Below are positions 12,821-24,698 of a stretch of 64,000 nucleotides of DNA, piece by piece (within the stretch, counting starts at the first letter, position 1; every line of letters begins with the position of its first letter). The position numbers were made by a program, and so were the translations under genes. Below the pieces are notes generated by a model. That model did no database searches. It worked only from the letters and a program-made list of their open reading frames with translations, and was not told the DNA's origin. Origin of the DNA: Allodiplogaster sudhausi (lineage: Eukaryota > Nematoda > Chromadorea > Rhabditida > Diplogasteridae); NCBI GenBank assembly GCA_945643635.1, contig CALZFC010000058.1:186001-250000 (forward strand), given 5' to 3'.

Positions 12821-15011
12821 TGCGACGGAGGAAGAGAGAGGGAGATATAATTAGAGATTGCGAGAGATGTAATAAGGATGAAGATAAGGAGAACGAAGAG
12901 AACACGATTCCAACAATGGTGGTGGGAAAGAAATGCCCTCTTCGATTCAAATTTCGAGTTATCTGTCGATCCGCTTTAGCTGACAAACAAAGAGAGAAAT
13001 GAAAGAACGAAAAAGATACTTGTTTAGTAAGTCAATCATATTTTCTGCAGGCATCGGAAGAAATTCAGCAGCAGCAGCCAGGTGAGAAGGAATCGAAGCT
13101 CTTGTACGCACGGATTCTGTTCTATAATACAGAAGAAGCTACAAAAATAATTGCCTAGAAGCGCCGTTGCTCAGAGTTTCATGAAAAGGTCGAGGAGAAT
13201 TAGCACCATACGAACAATTCCGTAACTTTGAAGTGACGAGGCGTTCAGCTAACAATAAGCTCTCTCTCTCTCTCTCTCTCGCTCCCTCTGATTCTATCTC
13301 TCTCTGTCTCTCTTTCTCTCTCTCTCTCTCTCTCTCCGCTATAGCCGACGAAGCATTGACCCCTCGCCACTGTATGTACGTACATATGTACGTGCTTTTA
13401 GTGATCATTTTGGGATATATTCTTTCACTTTGCCAAAGACGCACTGCAACGAATCCCTGTATTTCTCGCAGCGGAGTTATCCAAGCCGGAAGAGGGTCGA
13501 GCGGCCAGTCGTCGCTAGGCACGGGCGACGGATTGCTTGGCAGCGGCTTCGCCGGAGCCAGCTCCCAGTTCTTCTTCCTCTCCGCCCTCCACCAGGGAGA
13601 GGAACGAGTGGGAGAGGACGGCAGCAGGGTCTTCGTCTTCAGACACAACCAGAGTGTCCAGTTCGTATCACAGTGCTATCCATCAAAGAAACAAGTTGCT
13701 TTCCAAATAGACTATTTGCCATGTTACTTTTGGGGAATGGTTGATACAATAAGACAATAAGGTTCGTGCCCGAAAAACGGTATATAACTAAACTTTTTTC
13801 ATAAGCGCGCAAAATTCGATGACATTCAGATATTATATTTCTCTTGATATATACTATTGTTTAAGCTGATAATAAACATTTCTAGCGCGGGCGAAAGGGA
13901 CTATTTCTGGAGTGAGCAGCAACTGTTCACCGCTGCATGCAGTTAGTCCACTTATTGTTAGTGCAGTGATCGTGAACAATACATATCTTATTGTCTTTCC
14001 AATGAGCATCGTGTTTTGCACACAACGAACTTTGTTTGTTGCTCTCTTTTTCAATTCTGCTAAACGACCCTTCTCCCCTGTTAGAGAGGAATAACAGCGA
14101 AGTTCCACCGACTTGTTCCTCCTTCCTTCGTCAATGTAGCCGAGGCATTGATCGCTCGCAGCCTGACGATCTTGCCGTTGTTGCCTTTCCCGATGGCAGC
14201 CGGTACTCCATTATTAATCAAGAAAAGTGTTTAACAATTGCAATTTTAATTGTTAAAATAATATTTTAATTGCAGATTTAACATAGAATTTGAATTATAT
14301 TAATAAGTGTTGAAATGTCCAAATGATTCAGACCGGAAACAGTGTACTGGATCAGTTCAAGCAATGGAGATTGAAGCCTAAAAGTTGTCAAAGGAAGTTT
14401 TTTTTAAAGAAAAAGTCAAGTGTTTTTAATAATCAGAAAAAGTTTAACAAAGTTTAGTTTAGTCAACTTTAGTCAACTTAGTTAACTAATTAAATTATTA
14501 AGTGCTGAAATGTCCAAATAATTCAGGCCGGAAACAGTGTACTGGATCTGTTCAAGCAATGAAGACTGCTGCGATTGGCGTTGTTGCTTCAACGTTGATG
14601 CCTTTTCAACGTTTGTCTCTTTATCTTTATATAGCATGATTTAAAAAAAATTTACGTGACAATATGTTTTGCGCACAAAATATGAAAAGTTCTAGAAATA
14701 AAGCGAGGAAATAATATATTTTCTACAACAGCTTAATTATAGTGAAGAAAGAGTAATCCTCGTCGGATTTTCGATGATTATTCTGTTTGGCAGTTTTATC
14801 TGGCTATGTCTCAAGGTTGTCAACAGACGAGGATATAAGGTAAGCGGGTATTCTTCATTTACTGAAATAAACATACCGAATATCTCACTTTCATGAGATC
14901 TGAGCTGAAAGAATCATGAAATTATATGAATGTAACATCTTACAGGAGCCTGAGGGCCTTTACCAAGGCGAATATAATCACCAAATAATTGAAGTCTGGA
15001 CAACGTATTGA
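12618..15011 (+). CDS. Type I single-pass membrane protein, paralogue 1, 210 aa
   Basis: Exons 12618-12693, 13051-13081, 13472-13660, 13886-13941, 14085-14202, 14743-14839 and 14946-15011 join with consistent phases (633 nt). A hydrophobic signal peptide (MKIEDFFVVLAVFFTGVF) is followed by a Gly/Ser-rich segment, a conserved core (SSQFFFLSALHQGEERV), a DYFWSE motif, three cysteines, and a short FPDGSR motif before one membrane span (ILVGFSMIILFGSFIWLCL). The tail is short and cytoplasmic (VVNRRGYK...WTTY). The gene at 16004-17965 has the same exon phases, a same-size 31-nt exon 2 and the same motifs, so the two are tandem duplicates. The family is not recognised. A cell-surface or endomembrane location is inferred. 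Intron 1 carries a long GA tract. Confidence 0.7.
13259..13341. repeat. (CT)n microsatellite
   Basis: CT tract in intron 2 of the membrane-protein gene. Confidence 0.85.
14296..14575. repeat. Imperfect direct repeat (~75 bp, two copies) in intron
   Basis: Copies at about 14305-14375 and 14500-14570 share TGAAATGTCCAAAT, GGAAACAGTGTACTGGATC and TTCAAGCAATG in the same order. They lie in the intron before the membrane-span exon. Confidence 0.6.
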
Positions 15012-15393
15012 ATTTGCTTTTTTCTCAGCAGAGTTTTTATGTATGTACATTAATAGACTCATACATGTATGTACATTCATATTTTTCCATTGCAGAGAGT
15101 AATGAGAGCAAGAAAATTTTTGGAAATAGTGTTAATAACTATCAAGAAAATCGTTTAACAAAATTTGTTATGTATGTTTTTTTTGCCGAATAAAGAAGTA
15201 GAAAAATATTGTTCCCGAACAATTGAATGTACTTTCCGCAGATGCAATTGAAGCCACTTCTGTGAAAAGCCAATTCAGAGGAACGGCCAAGGAGATGGAA
15301 AAAAAAATGATAGGGAAGAGAAAATACATGTGCGAGAGCGGCAGAGAAATGAAGGAAGACGTGGGAGGACGACAAAGCGAGAGAGGAAGAGGA

Positions 15394-15426
<33 letters not shown>

Positions 15427-15673
15427 GGAGAGAGAGGGAGAGAGAGGGAGGGAGAGGAAGAGAGAGAGCGGTATGAGGTTTGAATGAAAAGGAAAAGTGA
15501 GAAAGGAGAGATGCTCTTCTGGGAAGCCTTCTCCGACGTCGAGAATCTCCTTGCCGCGTTCTAATTCAGCCGAGTTGGGCACGGAGAAATTCAATAATGG
15601 AAAAAAGTGAGTGACGTAGAGAGAACGAGAGAAGTAGACAGGTGGGGAGAGGAAACGGAGAGAGAGGTAAGAG

Positions 15674-15712
<39 letters not shown>

Positions 15713-16003
15713 AGAGAAGGAGAGTGAAAGACATTGTGCTTTCCAAGGGCGTTCTCATCTTCAGATTCCACTCCGTAAATTGGAGTTTGGTCTTTGCCAG
15801 GTGACGCGGAGAGTGTGAGTGAGTGTCTCTCTCACATCAAATATGTATATTCTGAATTATTAAATCACTATTCCCTTATGACCATATTCTGTAAGTATCT
15901 GCTATGAAAAAATATGTATGTGATACCCTGGTAATTAATCTTCTGAGAATAAGAAGAAAAAAATTTCACTTCTTTGAAGTTGACGGTTGATCTCAAGCTC
16001 TAG
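15012..16003. other. Region between tandem paralogues
   Basis: Contains (GA)n tracts at about 15380-15470 and 15680-15725. On the minus strand a non-repetitive frame reads VPNSAELERGKEILDVGEG at 15590-15515, but I could not join it to a gene. The missing 5' exon with the start codon of the second membrane-protein gene should lie here. Confidence 0.4.
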
Positions 16004-17231
16004 AGCTTGCTGACTTTGAAGCTGGCAGCCACCGCACTTATAATTCTCACTGTCATCAGCATTCGCTGTGGAGTCAACGCTGGCGGTGGGTTGCTTTTTG
16101 CCATTTTAAATATAACAAAATTACATAAATACATGAAGTTTGGCCAGGTGATTCTTTTTTATTTTACATTTTTTTCTACTTTAAGGTCTGATCGGTCGTG
16201 CTGCAGCTGCGGCCAAGTTATTAGCTAGGAGTTTGATTTCCACTTCGGCTATCAGTCTCTTAATCTAACAGCGTTATAATAAAAAATGAAGACATTGTTA
16301 TGCCTTGCGTAGCATTCATGTGAGAGATACACTGTATATGTAAATACATATGTACATTGAAATTTTTCTCATATAAGATTTGAAGTGGCCGTCACTCGTT
16401 CTCTCCTTCTGGCACTGAGCCAAGTCGCTCTGAGCCGGATGGCTCGAACTTCTTCTTTCTCTCCGCTCTTCCGGTTGGAGAGCGAGTGGAGCAGAAGATG
16501 ACAGAGGAGCAGAGCAGACAGCGAGTCATTGTCGTGCAGCCGGAGCGGCCGTTGCAGTCAGTTTGCCGCTTTCATTCAATTTGTTACGTTTGACTATAAA
16601 TATGTGCTTCTTAATCAAATTAAATTCCTTTTTTTCACAATAGAATAAACTTAATCGGTAAGACGAAAATGGTGTTGAACGAAAATTCTTAAATATTTTA
16701 TGATGGTCAATGCTGATAAAAATTGGACATAAAATAATATGAAAATAAAATAAAATCTAAAACATCGTCGATGGATTGCTCTTCCTTGAGCACGGCGTCG
16801 CGAAGCTACTTCTGGTCGGAGGCATCGCTTCGACTTACGCATTGCGAGAGATGGACGAAGGGAGAGAATGGCACGAGAGAGTGCGTCCAGCAAGGGGCGG
16901 ACGAGCTGCGCGTCTGCTCTGATTCTGCCATCTCCGCCTTCGGGGACGATGACGTCATCTTTGCTGATGGAACCAGGTTTCACTGGGTTCTAGCATATCT
17001 CATTTCTCTTTATGAGGTACATATATCTCTCGTAGAGGTTAGTATTCATATTAAATGTGAACAGGAAGGCATAAAAAAGAGGAAGGATGCACTGCGGAAA
17101 GAGAAGGTTTTTATAAGAAAGCGAGCCAATTAGAGAGAGAGGGAGAAAAGAGAGTGAGCTATGGAGGGAGGGATAGGGAGAGCGATGATACTTGAAAAAG
17201 GAAACGAAAGAAGTACATAGGCCAGCGAGAG

Positions 17232-17275
<44 letters not shown>

Positions 17276-17738
17276 CGAGAGAGAGGGAGAAGGAGAGAAA
17301 CCGAGGCAGACACAGAGAGCGAGAGAGGGAGAGGGAGAGAAACCGAGGCAGACACAGAGAGTGAGAGAGAGAGAGAGAGAGTGAGAGAGAGAGAAGTAGG
17401 GAGAGAGAGGCTGAGATTAAAAGGAATGAGAGAGAAATGATAGAGATTGCTCTCTTGGAGGCCATTACTGCTGTACTGGTCTTGCGACGACGACCGCGAG
17501 TGCTGCCGCTGGCAGTGCTGCAGGCAAAGAGCGAGATTCACGAAGTTGGCAGAGTCTCTCTCTATCTCCTATGTCATTCTTCTTTTCTCTTCCCAGAGAC
17601 GAGAAGTCCATCCTCATCGGGTTTGCAATCGTTCTCGCGGTTGGTCTCTGCTTCTGTGGGCTGCAGAATTACATTGGGAGACGATCTCTCCACAGCAAGG
17701 CGAGCGAGAGAATAAGAGAGAGAGAGAATAAGAGAGAG

Positions 17739-17810
<72 letters not shown>

Positions 17811-17835
17811 TAGGGAGGGAGAGGGAGAGAAAGAA

Positions 17836-17877
<42 letters not shown>

Positions 17878-17965
17878 GTAATGATGGGATGTTTGAAAGA
17901 AGCGGCAAACTTAAAAGTCATGAAGTTACTTACAGGCTGCAGTCGTGGCTGCAACTGTTGCATGA
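16004..17965 (+). CDS. Type I membrane protein, paralogue 2 (start not found)
   Basis: Exons 16004-16085, 16186-16216, 16386-16556, 16791-16976, 17597-17699 and possibly 17936-17965. The first exon encodes a signal-type segment (LAATALIILTVISIRCGVNA) but no ATG is in frame. An in-frame TAG just precedes it, so an upstream exon or a non-ATG start is needed. Shared with paralogue 1: IGR-(A)n exon of 31 nt, NFFFLSALPVGERV, SYFWSE, three cysteines, FADGTR, and a membrane span (ILIGFAIVLAVGLCFCGL). Here the exons corresponding to exons 4 and 5 of paralogue 1 are fused. The fifth-exon donor is GC (AAG|GCGAGC) where paralogue 1 has AAG|GTAAGC. The last exon (AAVVAATVA) is uncertain. An Arg/Glu frame running into the GA tract is read-through, not protein. 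Confidence 0.6.
17230..17878. repeat. (GA)n microsatellites
   Basis: Two GA-rich blocks, about 17237-17412 and 17705-17878, in introns of membrane-protein paralogue 2. The first contains two copies of a longer unit with GAAACCGAGGCAGACACAGA. Confidence 0.85.
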
Positions 17966-18481
17966 TCATTCCTCGCCCCTCTCCCATGAACGTTTCACTT
18001 CCTCATCTAGCTATTACATTTACACTGTGCAATGTGAAAAACTGAACTTTAAATTGGGATATTTTATTGTTCTACTCTAAATTGTACGTATTGTCAAGGG
18101 AAAATAACGACGTATCGGCAGCAATAATCCTACCAGCACGGTGGCAGCCAAAAAAAAAAAAATATTAGCAGCCAACGGATTGAGCACCCGTTCATTTAAG
18201 CGCAAGATGAAATTCGAAATCAAATAAACTCCATGGAATATATTTTCTCAATAAACATAATTATAGCGGAGAAAATCGACTTAAGAAAAACAACTAGGGT
18301 GATATGACAACTCGAATCCCTAAATAATGCTCACCCGTCTTGAGTTAATAGAAAGGCCCAAGTGTTCTTAAAATGTCAGACTATACTGTCCTTGTTGAAT
18401 TCCACATCATATTTTCTTCACAATTACCAAATGTGCGATGCTAGTGTGTGCAAGGACTAGGAACAATCGGAAAACGAATGT
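17966..18481. other. 3' flank of nucleotidyltransferase copy A
   Basis: No gene. The segment from about 18170 (GAGCACCCGTTCATTTAAGC...) is homologous to 28065-28270 and partly to 38510-38665, showing that each nucleotidyltransferase copy was duplicated together with its downstream flank. Confidence 0.6.
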
Positions 18482-21400
18482 CTACCCGGTGACTTTCTCG
18501 ATTCTCTCAATGACCACTTGTGCACGCCTGTTGGCCGCTCTCCTCCAGCTCGAATATTTTGTCTCATTTTGGAAATCTGATGTCTCAGGGAAATCGGGAA
18601 ATGTGTCAATCGCTGTTCCTAAATGAGAACGTCCATTTATTATTTGTTTAAATACTTATTATAAATTCACTACAGCAAAAGTACTAACAATAAAAAACTA
18701 TCAATAAAAATTACGAACCCGTGACCATTCTCCTCCAAGTAAACTGCATTCCCGCAGAAAATGCATCGAGGGCAATTTGTGAACTAGAGAACAATTAGTC
18801 TTTTTTTAAATAAAATGTCCAAGCGCAGTGATAATGCTTTTGAAGAATAGCTCAAACCTGCAGACAGATTTAGACCACGTGAACGGATCTGCGATGAACA
18901 GCTGATTCTTGGGTATTCTGGAATATCAAGTTTATAATGATAATCATTTGTCAAGATAAATAGAGTAAAAAAACACGCAAATTTAAAATTCTAAATACGT
19001 GAAAGAAATGAAAATGGGAAATGAGATAAACCTCTTTCTTTGCGTATTCCCATTCGCAATGCTGATGTTGTAATTGCGTAAGTCTATCCGATTGGCATAG
19101 TAATCCACGAAGCGAATTGCCAATTCAACTGTCGTTTGCTTGTTTTGTGATTGCCAGACTTAAAATGTTAGTTCATACATACTTTTAAAAATAGGCTTAG
19201 AGAACCAGCGAAACATTCAAAAACATTTACATTCTGAATGGATAACTAGCGATCAGAAGATCACTTACAATTAAAATGTTTAATAATTAAGATGAGCAAA
19301 AACTTTACTAAAAGTTTAAAAGTAAAAGAATTCAATACGTGAGTAGACCGGAGGCAGCTGGGGAAGTCAAAGTTGCTGACTGAGCTCATCAATGGGAACT
19401 TTTCTGGTGAGATTCGTGTGTGTCTCAGCGAGAACCGGCAGAATAGGAGTTGCTCCTTGGCACTGAGAAATATAAGTTACTTTTTAATCAATTAAAAAAA
19501 TTTCAGAAGAATGTTAAGAGTAATTTTTTAACATCCTGAAATACAAATCAAAGAAAAATGCGGTTTCATTTAAGCAAGGTGTAGCAAGCATCCTAGCACA
19601 TCAAAATGGCTTTAGAAAAATTACTAAGAAAAGACTCTCTTACCTCAGCAGATTGTAAGAAGTGGATTAGCAACATAAGAAGGTGGTACGAAGAGAGCAG
19701 CCCGTGCTGAAATACAAACAAATCATTTCAAAACTTACAATACAAAAATAGTCGTATGCAACTAATTTGGAGAGTGAGAAAAATATACAGCAAACCTTGC
19801 TATTCCGAATCTCTAGTGCATTGCAAAGAGTGCGAAGCCAGAGAAAAAGGCGACCGAGTCGAGGATCCATCTAGAATTCTTGCAAAGTAAGACAAACCTA
19901 ATTAGTAAGACAATTGAGCATTAAAATTATAATTCCTAAAATAAGGATTGACTCACAGAGTTGTATATGCGAAGCATGACAGTTTTCGAATGCTTTCGAA
20001 TCGACGTCTTGGAAATTGAATGTCGACGACATGACCGTCCAAGAATTTGCAAATTATTACTGGCACCTAATATGACAACTGTTAATCAAACACACCGTTT
20101 CGCCCAGAAAAAAAGATTTTCTTTTAGGATGATATTATATTAAAGTATTCACAATATTGAGCACGTTAACATTCTAAATTTAAAGCAGTTAATTTTTTAA
20201 TTTCTTGAAATTAAAAATAAAGGAACCTTTACTGGAGCCAGGACAATAATCTCTCGAATTAGTAAGCCCATATCAGAAAGTTCTCGTCGAAGAAGTGAGC
20301 GAAAAACGGTCACCATGCGACAGAAACAAGTTTAGCAAAATTAAATAAATTAATTTTTTTACTTTGAAATTTTATTCCTAAATAAGTAAACAGGCACAGA
20401 AACGAATGGCATGAAAAATGTCCGAAAGATTAGTCTGACAGTCGTAGTTCAGGGTTCTCGTAGAACTGGTAGTAAAACTCCTTTCGCCTTGAAGGATCCA
20501 AAGGAAAGAAAACAAGATCGAGGTCTGATGAGTGCGAGGAAAGACCTTAATCATAGAATTACAATTATCCCAATTTCATAGGCCTAAAATCCACTATTTT
20601 CCTATGTAAAATAGAACGGACATATTGCAAACAATTCCTTTCTCACTCCCGTTAATTACAACATAGTGGCTCTAGTAGAAAATTTCTTATTTTAAACTTA
20701 GATAACTCAAAAACATTCTAATTTTCAAAAAATTATTTAACGAAATGCGTTGAAAAAGTAACCTGAAACCCGCGAGCCAACCGGGACGAGCCTGGCATTT
20801 ATGAAAGTTCGTCGCTCAATTTCGGGAAGTTTCTCGAGTAGAACATTCTAAACAAAATGCCTCTACTGAACAATAACTAGAATATTTTGGCCGTCCTTCT
20901 AACTGTTTCTATTACCGTAATAGGTAAATTAAATAATTAAAAGAAATGTGCAAAAGCAAAATGAGTACCGGGTTATTTTGCAGTTCATAAAGCCTGTTCT
21001 TGTCGGCAACTGAAAGCTTCTCCTCGAGGCTTTCGATAAGATTTTTGTGTCCGGCCAGAACGCACTCCAGGTCGGAAGTGCGATGACGTCTGATAATGTT
21101 ATCAGAATAAGGAAAATATTACAGGTATAGCCGAGTACAATGTAAAGCAGATCCTTGAAGTTAGAAAAGAGAATGGTATTGCCGACAAATCAAGTATAAA
21201 TAAATAATAAAATAAAGCATCTCTCACCTCCTATGTGTGCTAGAAAAGCTGCCTGTTGCAGTCGCTTCTCCAGGCTCATCTGAAGTCAAGGACATATAAT
21301 ATCAGCTAAACATTATGTATCTCTCGCCCATGATAGCAACTGCTGTGTTCATGCAAACAAATACCATTCAAACAAGTTTTCGGCTTTTTTTAAAAGAAGA

Positions 21401-21585
21401 ATTGTTCACCAATTGTTAAAGTGGACTTATGCCTCATATCCGATAAAGCCAAGAAGAAGCTATTTTTAGGCAATCTGATTACCTGGAGTTTCGAACGACG
21501 AAGGCAAGTTCTCGCTAGCTGCTGTCGTTGCCAAGCACCGCCGCCAGGTGGATGATGTCATGATGACTCGTAGCACTTGATTCAT
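18482..21585 (-). pseudogene. Nucleotidyltransferase (TUTase/poly(A) polymerase-like), copy A, disabled
   Basis: Minus-strand exons match copy B one for one, starting at an ATG at 21585 with an Arg-rich leader (STWRRCLATTAASENLP). The catalytic motifs remain: VPVGSRVSG, HSSDLDLVFF and VVDIQFP, then DPRFGRLFLWLRTL, LLSSYHLLMLLIHFLQSAE and a PAP-associated segment (ELAIRFVDYYANRIDL). Two lesions disable it relative to copy B. A one-base deletion near 19990 shifts the frame just after the third catalytic Asp. An in-frame TGA at 19369-19367 replaces the Cys codon of copy B's QQLC. The C-terminus also differs from copy B, with an extension ending EKVTG. An assembly error could explain one lesion but hardly both. 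It may still be transcribed. Confidence 0.7.
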
Positions 21586-21754
21586 CCTAGAGCGAACCTA
21601 CCGTATTCTCTGACATATTCATCGTAGGTTTACGATATTTTAGTAAAAAAAACATCTATCACCCAGATCAGCATACAAATACACTTAGTCTGATCTAATT
21701 TGCAAGAACAAATGGCCAAATGAACAACTATTTAGGAAATTGTTTTGCAACTCG

Positions 21755-22340
21755 TAACAAGGCCCTCTCCCTCCCCCCTCTCTTATCTCGTAGGCAACAC
21801 TCTGATTTCACACTTGTGAGCAGAGGTGCTAACGGGCCCAAAAATTTGGGGTCGGGCCCAAGGAATCGGCCAGCCCGGCCCGATACATTTCCGGGCCCAA
21901 GAATTTTGGGCCCGGCCCGTGGACCCGTTTGTGCCCGATTTTCAAAAAATTCTGGGGAAAAAAGTCCGACGAGTTACAAACTGTTTTGAAATTCAGAATT
22001 TTTCATGCTCGTGCTAGGAACATTCATTTTAATGTATAGAAGAAAGACTTTTAGGGGGAAAATAAACAAATTAAGGAAGTTTTGCTCTATAACAAGGCCA
22101 CCAGTCCTCCTGACTGGACGACATTGTGTGCTGATCGGGCCCAATCGGGCCTGCGGGCCGGCCCAACTTCTTTTGGGCCCGGCCCGGCCCGGCCCCGGGC
22201 CCTGGAAAGTTGGACCGGCCGGCCCTACGGGCCGGGCCGGGCTGGGCCGGCTACTTTACACCTCTGCTTGTGCGTCGCCTTGTATTTAGTCACAGGCGTA
22301 CTAGCGTGCCTTCGCACGCTACGGGCCTTCGGCCCGGTCA
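21755..22340 (+). mobile_element. 3' fragment of a LINE, interrupted by a MITE
   Basis: 21755-21820 plus 22267-22340, read across the MITE, encodes NKALSLPPLLSRRQHSDFTL then RRLV-type residues, matching NTALSLHTLLTRRQHVDFT near the C-terminus of ORF2 at 24699-27548. It is a dead, 5'-truncated copy of the same LINE type, older than the MITE insertion. Confidence 0.65.
21821..22266. mobile_element. hAT-type MITE, GC-rich palindromic (446 bp)
   Basis: Terminal inverted repeat CAGAGGTG...CACCTCTG, typical of hAT. The flanks CTTGTGAG (21813-21820) and CTTGTGCG (22267-22274) agree at 7 of 8 positions, consistent with an 8-bp target duplication. Inside are long GGGCC/GGCCC palindromes. The GPAR-rich ORFs over it are artefacts. 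A second copy lies at 31391-31843. Confidence 0.8.
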
Positions 22341-23508
22341 ATGACCACCGGTGGTCATTTCCCGATTAAAGAAGGTATAAGTGGGGGTTGTTGGTTTAGC
22401 GGAAATCTCCTATGGTCTTGTATAATACGTTATATCTTCAGGTTATCGCTGTGCATGGCTTGCTCTCCCGCTTCGCTGTCGCACGGCCCTCACTTTGTCC
22501 TTCGTTTAATGTGTTTCATGTTTCACCCACGGCCCTGGCATGGCACTCTAATGAAAAGCCAGCCAAACCTAAGTATACTCATATTGAAGCTCTCCTGAAG
22601 TCCTTCAATATTCTTCAGGTCCCATAACTCTGCTATCCATATTCATAAAGATATTTATTTTAGAATGTTAGCACCCAACAAAAAAAATTTGACCCTTCAA
22701 TCGATAATATCTACAATTTCTAGTGCGCAAAAGACGATATGTCGACCATTTTATGAAAGTACGTCAAAAACTGAACAATCAGAGTCAGTTAGATAAAAGA
22801 AAAGGATCTAGGAGAAAAGGAGATAAACGACCCTAAAAAAGTACCTAAAACCTTATTGTTTGCGGGCCGGCCTCCCACTGATCTACAAATGGGTCAATCA
22901 AGTTCATCTCCAGGAATCATATTCACTTTTTCATCCTCATATCTCTAACCGAAAAAAGATATACACCCTCAAAATCACCAAAGAGGCCAAATCGGTATCG
23001 CCTCCGACCAAAGTTTGGCCGCCGGCGCCGGCGCCAACCCTAAATTTTTGAAACACACATATTCTTGTAGGCCAGACATTATTCCATAATTCCCAAAAAA
23101 CCCCACCCCGATACCTCTCCCCCTGCGCCCACAGCACCTCTCCGAGCTATCCCGGTAAATAAATAACATACTACTTTTTAGATAACTCTAGATCTCTCAT
23201 CGTGTTCCCCATCATTTCCATTTTCGTAACTCACGTACTCGCGGCCTATCTTTCCTCCTTTCCTACCGATCCAAATTACCCAAGTTTGAGACACTCCCCG
23301 CTCTCTCCTCTCACTGAGCGGTCGGTTCGTGGCTCGCTCCTTCCTAAGCCACATCTCCTCTCCGCGACGCCCCTCGTGCCTGGGGGGCAAAGCTTCTTTC
23401 AATCAGGCACCACGCCAGGTTCATCTTCTCTCTCCGGCCACCCCTCATACCCTAGGGCCAAGGGAAATATTTCTGTGATCTTCGGCCCATTCTTGGTTAC
23501 GTCACAAT
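22341..23508. other. Probable LINE 5' region or older repeat; no gene seen
   Basis: Contains short frames only. The LINE ORF1 starts at 23509. Pyrimidine-rich sequence from about 23180 resembles the codon/base style of the LINE and may be its 5' untranslated region. The 5' boundary cannot be fixed from one copy. Confidence 0.4.
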
Positions 23509-24698
23509 ATGGTGACTAATGTTGATTCCGCTGCCGTTTCCTCTTTCCTCCAGAGCAACAAGCTGAAGAGACCACGTCCCGCGGATGACGACACTTTCAC
23601 TCTCTCTACCGATGATGTCCTCAACTACCTCTTCGAGAAGCTCTCCTCTCTCACCGCCACGGTCTCCTCGCTCGAGTCTAATTCCGCATCCAAGGACCTT
23701 CTCATCAACGAGCTGACAAGTTCCATCTCCACCCTTTCCGAGAAGTGCGAATCCCTTGAAGCACTTCTGGCCCAAGCACCCAGCCACTCCACTCATGCTT
23801 CCAATGATGTGATTGATGTGATTCAAGTGATTGATGATGATATTGATATGTCTCCCAATGACAATGCCTCCCCCCCCCCTCTTCCTCCTCTTCTCCACCC
23901 TGGGATTTCTCCCGCGAAACAGAGGAAGAGATTAGAGACCGCCACGAGCGCCGTCGAGCTCTGGTCATTTACGGCATCCCTGTTCTTTCTGCCGAATCCC
24001 CTACCCAAACGGCAAATGCTTACTACAATGCAGTCCTCGGACTCCTCGATTGTCTAAATGTTCCTTGCCTTCCCCTCGCTGTCTATCCCCTCGTAGACCA
24101 GGCTCGCAAGCCATCTTCAAATCCCCTCAAGGTCGTCCTCCCCACATCCAAGTTTCAAATCCTAGCCATCTCCAATGCCCACAGACTCCGCCATTCTCCC
24201 ACCTATTCCAATTGTTTCCTCCTTCCATCGCGTACTTTCGCCCAGCGGGGCATTGTTCCCTCTCCCCCCAAACTCCCCGACTTCTCTCGCTTCTACACCA
24301 AACCACATGGCCGCCGCTCGGCCCCTATCACCCTGCCCCCCGCCCTCTCTCATCTCGCGTGGCCACCCGCAGGCCTTCTCACTCTCACTCTCTTTCTCAC
24401 TCTAACTCTCACTCTAACAACTCTCACTCTCACTCTAACAACCCTCCTATCTTCTCTAACCCCTCCTACGCGTCCGCGGTCCACCGCGGCCTTCATAACC
24501 ACTCACCTCCTTCTCACATCTCTCACCACTACTCTCAACACCCACTGCCTCTCTCTCAGCTGCCTCTGCCTCTCTCTCAGCCGCCACAGCCTCCTCCCAC
24601 TCCCCTTCTCTCTCTCAACTACCCACCCAACCCCTACCAACTTCTCCAATGCCTCCCCTCAATCCCTCTCCTCCCAACTACTCCTTCCCACCCCCTAA
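23509..24698 (+). CDS. LINE ORF1 (frameshifted)
   Basis: Starts ATG at 23509 with a charged N-terminus and leucine-rich coiled coil (about residues 33-90, e.g. LNYLFEKLSSLTATVSSLES). After the poly-C run near 23868-23879 the meaningful frame moves by one base: RERRALVIYGIP-type sequence beginning around 23913 and the PLKVVLPTSKFQILAISNAH region, which resembles the RNA-binding core of LINE ORF1 proteins, ending at TAA 24696-24698 after a low-complexity Thr/Leu/Ser/Pro tail. Without correction the first frame stops at 24057. An indel in the C run is the simplest cause. ORF1 proteins package the element RNA. Confidence 0.6.

Noticed and set aside
16186..16252. Frame GLIGRAAAAAKLLARSLIST ending at a stop, looking like an antimicrobial peptide
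   Set aside because: Comparison with paralogue 1 shows a 31-nt exon ending at 16216; the rest is intron read-through.
17571..17813. Membrane-span exon continuing into an Arg-Glu repeat tail
   Set aside because: Paralogue 1 splices at the same codon; a GC donor explains the join better than a repeat-encoded tail.
21826..22289. Gly/Pro/Ala/Arg frames over GC-rich DNA
   Set aside because: They are read from palindromic MITE sequence.
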